Shown in pieces: positions 15,617 through 20,394 of a stretch of 20,394 bases of DNA (position 1 is the stretch's first letter; every line of letters begins with the position of its first letter). The notes below the pieces were generated by a model. It was given only the letters and a program-made list of their open reading frames with translations. It made no database searches and had not been told where the DNA came from. The stretch comes from DAOVIY01 sp964513365 (GTDB taxonomy: Bacteria; Patescibacteriota; Minisyncoccia; UBA6257). The translations under genes and the position numbers were made by a program. The stretch covers positions 1 through 20,394 of the forward strand of contig CAZEMH010000010.1 of assembly GCA_964513365.1 (NCBI GenBank), read 5' to 3'.

Positions 15617-16709
15617 CGTTTTTCTGTTTATCAGTTAGTAAATTATTTTTTTCTTCTGTTTCTGTAAAATTGAAAAGAGAAAATAATGAGCTTATGTCAA
15701 AATCCTTATTTTCTTCTTCAATTTTTCCATTATTCTCTTCTCTTATTTTCCTTCCTGTGATTTCCAAAAATACGTCCTCCAAAGTAGGTCGTCGTAATTG
15801 TATTGAAGTAATATGTGGAGTAATGGCTTTTACTAATATTGGTAAAAATTTATCACCATTATCTATTTTAACTTTTAATTCTTTACCAATCCATTTAATT
15901 GAATATTGTGGAAATTTTTTAAGAAATTCTTTCTTTGCTTGTTTATTATTTTCAGTTTTAAAAATGATAATATCACCGCCAATCATCTTTTTTAGATTCT
16001 CTGGGGTATCAATTGCTACTATTTTTCCATGGTCAATAATGGCAATTCTGTCACAACTTTCCGCTTCATTTAAATATTGGGTAGTTAAAAAAATCGTGGT
16101 ATTTTCTTTTTTTCTTACAGTAAAGATATAATCCCAGATTTTTTTTCGTGTTTGTGGATCTAATCCAATAGTTGGTTCATCTAAAAACAAGATTTGTGGC
16201 TGATGAATTAATGCTCGAACAAGTTCTAATCTTCTTTTCATTCCCCCGGAAAATGATTCAACTTTCATTTTTCTTCTTCCCCAAAGTTCACAAAGTTTTA
16301 AAATTTCTCTTTTTCTTTTGGCAAAATCTTTTCGTGAAACACCATAAAGCATCGCATGCAGATAAAGATTTTCCTCGGCAGTTAAATGATTGTCTAAAGT
16401 TGTTTCTTGAAAAACTAGGCCAATGGATTCTCTTACAAGATTAGGTTGATTTATTATATGGTAGCCATTTATATAAGCTATCCCAGAAGTAGGGAGAGCA
16501 AGTGTGCAGAGAATACTGATCGTTGTAGTTTTTCCTGCTCCATTAGGCCCTAAGAAACCAAAAACTTCCCCCCTTTTTACAGAAAAAGAAATTCCATCAA
16601 GGGCTGTTATATGTTCATATCTTTTTTTGAGATTTTTTACTTGAATAACCTCAAGGATATTGTTTTGATTTTCTTCAATTTGTTCGGCTTCTTCTGATAA
16701 ATCTTTCAT
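15609..16709 (-). CDS. ABC transporter ATPase (DrrA-like)
   Basis: 366 residues. Walker A GPNGAGKT (54-61), Q-loop Gln101, signature SFSGG (152-156), Walker B ILFLDE (173-178) and D-loop GLD are intact. The H-loop His is replaced by Gln211 (FLTTQYLNEAE), as is usual in DrrA relatives, so this is not a defect. After about residue 240 comes the DrrA-type C-terminal domain. An acidic, Asn-rich tail of about 45 residues (from about 320) and a Glu/Gln-rich N-terminus are extra. It powers export with the permease next to it. trpS is upstream after 30 bases. Confidence 0.94.
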   Translation of the reverse strand: MKDLSEEAEQIEENQNNILEVIQVKNLKKRYEHITALDGISFSVKRGEVFGFLGPNGAGKTTTISILCTLALPTSGIAYINGYHIINQPNLVRESIGLVFQETTLDNHLTAEENLYLHAMLYGVSRKDFAKRKREILKLCELWGRRKMKVESFSGGMKRRLELVRALIHQPQILFLDEPTIGLDPQTRKKIWDYIFTVRKKENTTIFLTTQYLNEAESCDRIAIIDHGKIVAIDTPENLKKMIGGDIIIFKTENNKQAKKEFLKKFPQYSIKWIGKELKVKIDNGDKFLPILVKAITPHITSIQLRRPTLEDVFLEITGRKIREENNGKIEEENKDFDISSLFSLFNFTETEEKNNLLTDKQKNDE

Positions 16710-16739
16710 AAAATTCGATTAAAAATATTTTTGATATTT

Positions 16740-17750
16740 CTATATCAATCCCATTTTTTGCTTTACTTCTTTGATAGTTTGTTTAGCAATTTCAGAAGCG
16801 TATTTTCTTCCTTGTTCTAAGATTTCATCTACTAATTTTGGGTGTTCTTCATAATATTTTCTTTTTTTCTGAATTGGTTTTAATTCTTTGTATATTGCTT
16901 CAGCAAGTTCGTCTTTTAGCCCTTTATATTTAATTCCTGAGCTAAGATAAAGTTTTTCATAAGCTTCCTTTTTTTTCTTGCCTTCAAATAATTCAACCAA
17001 CATTAATAAAACAACTACTCCACCTTTTTCTGGTAGTTTTTTTCCTTTCCCTGAATCTGTTGGGACTTTTGCCAGTTTTTTTCTAATTGTAGGCAGACTA
17101 TCAATTAGATTAATATAACTACCTAGTTTTGATTTTGACATTTTTCCTTCACCAGTTAAAGAAGGAATGTAGGAATATTGCATAAGATATGTTTCAGGTT
17201 CAGGGAAAGTTTGTCCAAAATGACGATTAAAAGCTCGCGCAATTTCCCGCGTTACTTCTAAATGAGGAGATTGATCTTTGCCAACTGGAACAAACTGAGC
17301 TTTATATAAAAGAATATCTGCTGCCATAAGAATTGGATAATAAAAAAGCCCAATATTAATATATTTAGGCTGTTCTTTCTTTTTGTCTTTGTAAGTAGGA
17401 AGTTGTTCTAAACGAGATACAGGATAAATCGTTCCTAACAAATAGGCTAATTCTACATGTTCTGGAATTTGAGATTGAATTATTAAATGGCATTTTTTAG
17501 GGTCTAAACCGCATGCTAAATATTCTAAAACTACTTCCCGAACATTATCCTGATAAGTTTTTGGATTATATGGTGAAGTAATTCCATGAAGATCAACTAC
17601 AGCATAAATACAATCATAATTTTTTTTATTTTGGAGTTCAATATAGCCCTTTAAGCCACCTAAATAATTGCCCAAATGAAGAAAACCAGTAGGTCGTGTA
17701 CCGGAAAAAATTCGAGTTTTTAAATTAGATTTTTTTTCTTTTTTCTCCAT
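16740..17750 (-). CDS. trpS: Tryptophanyl-tRNA synthetase
   Basis: 336 residues, normal length. It activates Trp and loads it on tRNA-Trp. The HIGH-like motif is HLGN (25-28) in SGTRPTGFLHLGNYLGG, KMSKS is exact at 203-207, and the TrpRS signature PVGKDQSPHLEVTREIARAFN (155-174) is present. A Lys-rich stretch of about ten residues comes before the conserved start. The tRNA-Gly gene lies 13 bases upstream; trpS is probably co-transcribed with it. Confidence 0.98.
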   Translation of the reverse strand: MEKKEKKSNLKTRIFSGTRPTGFLHLGNYLGGLKGYIELQNKKNYDCIYAVVDLHGITSPYNPKTYQDNVREVVLEYLACGLDPKKCHLIIQSQIPEHVELAYLLGTIYPVSRLEQLPTYKDKKKEQPKYINIGLFYYPILMAADILLYKAQFVPVGKDQSPHLEVTREIARAFNRHFGQTFPEPETYLMQYSYIPSLTGEGKMSKSKLGSYINLIDSLPTIRKKLAKVPTDSGKGKKLPEKGGVVVLLMLVELFEGKKKKEAYEKLYLSSGIKYKGLKDELAEAIYKELKPIQKKRKYYEEHPKLVDEILEQGRKYASEIAKQTIKEVKQKMGLI

Positions 17751-17763
17751 AGGTTTGAGCGTG

Positions 17764-17834
17764 AGCGGGTAACGGGGATCGAACCCGTGCCTGAATCTTG
17801 GAAGGATTCTATACTACCACTATACTATACCCGC
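17764..17834 (-). tRNA. tRNA-Gly (anticodon UCC)
   Basis: 71-base cloverleaf on the minus strand. Acceptor GCGGGTA/TACCCGC is perfect, D arm GTAT/GTAT has two wobble pairs, anticodon stem GAATC/GATTC with loop CTTCCAA gives UCC with normal U33, T arm ACGGG TTCGATC CCCGT. The discriminator is T, which is typical of bacterial tRNA-Gly. No CCA encoded. It is the first gene of the long minus-strand run. Confidence 0.95.
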
Positions 17835-17842
17835 AAGTAAAC

Positions 17843-17869
17843 AAAAGAGATCTTTAAAGACCTCTTTTT
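17843..17869. terminator. Terminator-like hairpin near tRNA-Gly, direction unclear
   Basis: AAAAGAG (17843-17849) pairs with CTCTTTT (17862-17868), one A-C mismatch, then TCT/AGA round a TTAA loop. T-runs follow on both strands. On the plus strand nothing obvious needs terminating; on the minus strand it would lie in the leader of tRNA-Gly. Confidence 0.45.
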
Positions 17870-17898
17870 ATTTTAACTCTTATTTCCCCAAAAATCAA
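17870..17898 (-). promoter_or_regulatory. Possible promoter of the tRNA-Gly/trpS operon
   Basis: Minus strand TTGATT (17898-17893), 17 bases, TAAAAT (17875-17870). Each box is four or five of six from consensus. Start would be near 17863, inside the hairpin at 17843-17869. Confidence 0.4.
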
Positions 17899-17916
17899 TA
17901 TCAATCTTGGCTGGGC

Positions 17917-17944
17917 TTGACAATTTATTTCCCTTTGCTATAAT
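17917..17944 (+). promoter_or_regulatory. Near-perfect promoter of the small RNA
   Basis: TTGACA (17917-17922), 16 bases, TATAAT (17939-17944). No open reading frame of any size follows; the predicted start at about 17951 coincides with the base of a long hairpin. Confidence 0.85.
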
Positions 17945-17950
17945 AAATAT

Positions 17951-18013
17951 GCTGTTGTCTGGAGGTATTTAATAGCTTGCTATTAGATATCAAATGGCGA
18001 CAGCATTTTTTTT
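17951..18013 (+). ncRNA. Predicted 63-base hairpin small RNA ending in a terminator
   Basis: Directly after a consensus promoter is a single long hairpin. The outer stem is 11 pairs (ATGCTGTTGTC 17949-17959 with GGCGACAGCAT 17996-18006, two G-U), then a 4x4 internal loop (TGGA/AAAT). The inner stem is 12 pairs (17964-17975 with 17980-17991) capped by the stable G(CUUG)C tetraloop. Eight T (18006-18013) end it, so it can terminate its own transcription. It contains a Shine-Dalgarno-like GGAGGT at 17961-17966, half in the internal loop. It lacks the SRP RNA loop motifs and is too short for RNase P, tmRNA or 6S RNA. Function unknown; the alternative is a promoter-proximal attenuator for the gene at 18256. 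Confidence 0.65.
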
Positions 18014-18018
18014 ATCAA

Positions 18019-18065
18019 TAATACGAAGACCATAAGGCGAAGCCGCCTCTCGGCTATGGTTATTA
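18019..18065 (+). other. Compound hairpin with two alternative inner folds
   Basis: TAATA (18019-18023) pairs with TATTA (18061-18065), a five-base bulge CGAAG follows, then ACCATA (18029-18034) pairs with TATGGT (18055-18060). Inside, AGGCG/CGCCT (18035-18048) and GCCG/CGGC (18042-18054) overlap, so only one can form. It may be a leader RNA of a transcript passing the terminator at 18006-18013, or a separate RNA. Function is not known. Confidence 0.5.
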
Positions 18066-18111
18066 AAAATAGATAAACTAACCTAAATCTCTAACGAGGT
18101 CAGATGTCATA

Positions 18112-18140
18112 AATGTTTGGAAGCCGGACTTTCAAACATT
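18112..18140 (+). other. 12-pair hairpin just before the 18152 promoter
   Basis: AATGTTTGGAAG (18112-18123) pairs with CTTTCAAACATT (18129-18140), with one G-U pair and loop CCGGA. No T-run follows, so it is not a standard terminator. Its position 12 bases before the -35 box would also suit a DNA inverted repeat used as a regulator site. Confidence 0.5.
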
Positions 18141-18151
18141 AAAATTCATCC

Positions 18152-18180
18152 TTGACAAAACGAGGGGAAGGATATATAAT
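18152..18180 (+). promoter_or_regulatory. Perfect consensus promoter for the 18256 gene
   Basis: TTGACA (18152-18157), a 17-base spacer and TATAAT (18175-18180): the ideal sigma-70 layout. Start near 18187 leaves a leader of about 70 bases, A-rich near the Shine-Dalgarno site. Confidence 0.88.
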
Positions 18181-18255
18181 TGGGGTAGTTTTGAAGAAAA
18201 TTGAGTGTAGCACCTTAAAAAATAAAAAAAATTTAAAAGAAAGGGGTGAATTAGA

Positions 18256-18885
18256 ATGAAAAAGTTAATATTGATTGTTTTGATTATATGTTTTGTTGTC
18301 AGTATTAGTATTGTCGCATTAGCAGAGGTAAAGTTTGGAAATTGGAACAAATGGGATGAAGAACTTCCACCTGCAGAGAATCAATCTTGGTATTGGGCAA
18401 TGCCTTGTAATGAGTCAAGGACATGGAATTTAGAAGGTCTTGGAGATAAAGGGACTGATGTTATTCTTTTGTTCTCCGATCTGTATTTTTATGGAGATAA
18501 AAAGGGTAAAAAAAGATCTTCAGTGATCTTTTATTCTCAGGGTGGTAATATTGCTCTCAAAGATTGGGACATTCCTAATGCTAGTTTAGCGCTAGTGGCT
18601 TTTCCTCCAAAAAAAGGGAAAATGGTAGTTAGGGCATACAAAATGGAGAAGAATAAAGTTTTTAAATTCTTTGAGGAATGGAAGATTACCTTTAAAGAAC
18701 ATGAAATTGTAGTTCCAAAAAATATGCAGTTTAGACAGGTATTTAAACAATGGCTTGCAAAACAGATCTCTCCGGAAGAAACAGTTCCAGAGGACATGGT
18801 TGAGATGATGTTGCCTGAATTGGTTATCTGGAAAAAAAAGTTTTTTATGATTACAGATGGTCAAAAATTGAGTGGCAATGAATAA
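18256..18885 (+). CDS. Secreted protein of unknown family
   Basis: 209 residues. Signal peptide MKKLILIVLIICFVVSISIV ends at ALA (21-23), with cleavage before Glu24. The mature part has a Trp-rich first half (NWNKWDE, SWYWAMP, RTWNLE), a likely beta-rich middle (VILLFSDLYFYG, SSVIFYSQGG) and a Lys-rich, Met-rich second half ending in KKKFFMITDG. It has no transmembrane helix after the signal and only one Cys, so it is likely a free secreted or periplasm-like protein. AAGGGGTGA (18241-18249) is a strong Shine-Dalgarno site at good distance. It has its own promoter and terminator, a single-gene unit. I do not recognise a domain. Confidence 0.85.
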   Translation: MKKLILIVLIICFVVSISIVALAEVKFGNWNKWDEELPPAENQSWYWAMPCNESRTWNLEGLGDKGTDVILLFSDLYFYGDKKGKKRSSVIFYSQGGNIALKDWDIPNASLALVAFPPKKGKMVVRAYKMEKNKVFKFFEEWKITFKEHEIVVPKNMQFRQVFKQWLAKQISPEETVPEDMVEMMLPELVIWKKKFFMITDGQKLSGNE

Positions 18886-18910
18886 AAATTAGAATTAACA
18901 CATAAAAACA

Positions 18911-18939
18911 AAAGGGCAGAGATAAACTCTGTCCTTTTT
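18911..18939 (+). terminator. Terminator after the 18256 gene
   Basis: 11-pair stem AAAGGGCAGAG (18911-18921) with CTCTGTCCTTT (18927-18937), one G-U pair, ATAAA loop, T5 (18935-18939). It is 25 bases after the stop codon. Confidence 0.92.
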
Positions 18940-18954
18940 ATTTATAGGGTTGAC

Positions 18955-18982
18955 TTGACAATATTTATTGACGAAGTATGAT
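18955..18982 (+). promoter_or_regulatory. Promoter for the 19023-20394 unit
   Basis: TTGACA (18955-18960), 16 bases, TATGAT (18977-18982), just after the preceding terminator. Start near 18989, about 34 bases before the ATG at 19023. Confidence 0.75.
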
Positions 18983-19022
18983 TAATATATAAAATTAATA
19001 TATTTGTTAATTAATAAAACTT

Positions 19023-19796
19023 ATGAATATAAATAGAAATTTTATTATTATCTTTGGGGTTTCTGTACTATTGATAGTAACTATTTTTGGTATTAAAACA
19101 TATTATCAAGAGAAAGAAAATCAAGAGGCTACATTGATAGAAGCAAGTACTAATTATGTAGAAATTGTTTTTAATAAAAATTATCCTGTTTCTTTAAAGG
19201 AAATAAATGCATTACAAAAAACCTGTGCTGATGCAGTAACATTTTGGCTCCCGCTCATCCAAGATTCAACAGAAAAGCCAGAGATGAGAGAGCTTCTTTG
19301 TGTTCTTATGCAAGATGAGGAGAGCGTTGATTCTGTCAGTAAATACATTGCTGCTTTTGTTGATTTAAGAAAAATGCCTAGTTTAATTGTGGATGAATAT
19401 ATTAGCATAGCAGTCAATTATAGTGATTTACTGGAAAAGAATAATTTCCCTATTTCTTCTGCAGAAAGCACTTTTAATCTATGCACCATTACCAAACCTG
19501 CATTAACGGAACCTTTCAGAGAGCAACTTCTCAAAGACCAAATTAATATTAATCGCAACATTGTATTTTCAGAAGGAGAGGTTCTTTGTAGTAAATTTTT
19601 TGGTTCTCCCCCTGAAACAATTAATCTTTTAATCAGTGGGTTTGTTCCTAAAACGGACCTATTTCAAGCACAAATATATCTTATTTTAGAAGACGAGACA
19701 GTAAATGATATTTTTTCCCAAGAATCTCTTGCTAACATAGAAGAAATATTACAATCATATCCTCTTCTATGGGATGTGGAAAAACCAGTAATATAA
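19023..19796 (+). CDS. Membrane-anchored protein of unknown family
   Basis: 257 residues. A short N-terminal tail, one helix (about 7-24) and then a soluble, largely helical domain outside the membrane or in the cytoplasm; the positive N-terminus suggests outside. Three or four Cys (C68 in KTCADA, LLCVLM, NLCTIT, VLCSKF) are spread out and could pair. No known motif is seen. No Shine-Dalgarno site lies before the ATG; the start is set by the promoter and by the anchor. The next gene starts 21 bases after the stop and is probably in the same transcript. Confidence 0.78.
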   Translation: MNINRNFIIIFGVSVLLIVTIFGIKTYYQEKENQEATLIEASTNYVEIVFNKNYPVSLKEINALQKTCADAVTFWLPLIQDSTEKPEMRELLCVLMQDEESVDSVSKYIAAFVDLRKMPSLIVDEYISIAVNYSDLLEKNNFPISSAESTFNLCTITKPALTEPFREQLLKDQININRNIVFSEGEVLCSKFFGSPPETINLLISGFVPKTDLFQAQIYLILEDETVNDIFSQESLANIEEILQSYPLLWDVEKPVI

Positions 19797-19817
19797 ATCA
19801 ATATTTAATATATTAAT

Positions 19818-20394
19818 ATGCAACAAAAATCAAAATTTATCATAGTCATTACCTTAATTTGTTTTATTTCCTTGTTATTTCTTCCGGTGAAAGTTTGGAG
19901 CGTGAATGAAAATATTTCAGGAGGAGGAGGGGGTTCTTGTACAAAGGTATGTAAAGAGATGGCGTATAAAACAGTAGATTATGGATATGGTCCATTTGAT
20001 CTGTATTATTGTAAAAAATATTACCCTTTACCTTCTTATTGTTATAACGGTGGCACTACGGCGACAACAAAAGAAAAGAAAAAGTATTATTATAATACCT
20101 GCAATAGAAGTGGGTGGCCTTGGAATTACACATGGAGATGTGTTAGAGCGCCGCATTATAATGATGGTGATGATCAATGCCAAGTAGATGCTGATTGTGG
20201 TAATGGAGGAACAACTACTCCAACTTCACCTAAATATTCTTGTGATACATCTACATGGACATGTTCCAGTGATTCTAATGGGGCATATTCTTCTTTAAGC
20301 ACTTGTCAGAGTAATTGTGTAAATCCTAGTACTTGGAGTCCTCCTCCAGTATCACCACCTCCAGTCAGTCCTCCTCCAGTATCACCACCTCCAG
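19818..20394 (+). CDS. Secreted Cys-rich protein with Pro-rich repeat (partial)
   Basis: Open to the window end, 192 codons seen. It starts MQQKSKFIIVITLICFISL, a signal peptide likely cleaved near VWS (about residue 28). Then comes a GGGGGS patch, a Cys/Tyr/Trp-rich region with paired Cys (CTKVC, YYCKKYYP, SYCYNGG, NTCNRSG, RCVRAP), an acidic Asp-rich bit and a segment YSCDTSTWTCSSDSNGAYSS-LSTCQSNC. That last Y-x-C...W-x-C...LSxCQxxC layout is a Cys motif I have seen in Patescibacteria secreted proteins. It then enters a repeating PPPVS tail. The frame has no stop in all 577 bases. Function unknown; it looks like an exported, disulfide-bonded surface protein. Confidence 0.8.
   Translation, partial: MQQKSKFIIVITLICFISLLFLPVKVWSVNENISGGGGGSCTKVCKEMAYKTVDYGYGPFDLYYCKKYYPLPSYCYNGGTTATTKEKKKYYYNTCNRSGWPWNYTWRCVRAPHYNDGDDQCQVDADCGNGGTTTPTSPKYSCDTSTWTCSSDSNGAYSSLSTCQSNCVNPSTWSPPPVSPPPVSPPPVSPPP
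20337..20394 (+). repeat. 30-base tandem repeat encoding SPPPVSPPPV
   Basis: Two copies of a 30-base unit (20337-20366, then 20367-20394 cut after 28 bases), identical where compared, coding for Ser-Pro-Pro-Pro-Val twice per unit. Each unit is itself two 15-base halves with changed codons. The repeat continues past the window. Confidence 0.85.

Noticed and set aside
15609..16709. Missing H-loop His in the ABC ATPase as a sign of a dead enzyme
   Set aside because: Gln at this place is normal in DrrA relatives, and all other motifs are intact.
9832..16709. Complete sugar ABC importer formed by the binding protein and the ABC pair
   Set aside because: The permease is an ABC-2 export type and the ATPase is DrrA-like; they are separated by four genes.
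17951..18013. SRP (4.5S) RNA, 6S RNA or tmRNA at this place
   Set aside because: The RNA is one short hairpin with a terminator; it lacks the SRP GGAAG/AGCAG loops, is too short for 6S, and has no tRNA-like ends.

Overview
The window is AT-rich bacterial DNA with very short intergenic gaps. Its gene set points to a member of the Candidate Phyla Radiation (Patescibacteria, most like Parcubacteria). The clues are small TrbC/VirB2-like two-helix membrane proteins, a CAP-domain protein next to a sortase, a short valyl-tRNA synthetase, tRNA genes without an encoded CCA end, and many secreted proteins of no known family. This placement is inferred from gene content; there is no rRNA or marker alignment behind it.

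Layout. Positions 1-991: a divergent promoter pair drives a leftward secreted protein (cut by the window edge) and a rightward unit with a 44-residue one-helix membrane peptide and a Cys-rich lipoprotein, closed by a strong terminator. Positions 1015-7468 (+ strand): CAP-domain protein, sortase, tRNA-Glu(UUC), tsaD, valS, a PrsW-type intramembrane protease, an Hsp20 chaperone and tRNA-Leu(UAG), ending at a hairpin terminator that also serves the opposing operon. Positions 7571-17834 (- strand): a long tightly packed run. In transcription order it is tRNA-Gly(UCC), trpS, a DrrAB-like ABC exporter, a metallo-beta-lactamase-fold protein that has lost most metal ligands, gyrA, a methyltransferase, a solute-binding protein, and three TrbC/VirB2-like proteins. 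Positions 17835-20394 (+ strand): about 420 bases with no protein gene but two near-perfect promoters, a likely small RNA and two further hairpins. Then follow three secreted or membrane-anchored proteins I cannot assign, the last running off the window end in a Pro-rich repeat.

How it fits together. The central genes are housekeeping: translation (valS, trpS, tsaD, three tRNAs), DNA topology (gyrA) and protein quality control (hsp20, prsW-like). The flanks and the pilin-like cluster are envelope functions. Small surface-protein genes sit behind individual near-consensus promoters, most with an extended CTTGACAA -35 box, and three of them have good Shine-Dalgarno sites. The housekeeping genes mostly lack a visible Shine-Dalgarno site and read through as operons.

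The observations most worth a second look are the promoter-hairpin-terminator RNA at 17951-18013, the apparent metallo-beta-lactamase pseudoenzyme upstream of gyrA, the Cys-rich pilin-like fusion at 8560-9816, and the C33 anticodon loop of tRNA-Glu. I found no CRISPR array, transposase, phage gene or defence system.
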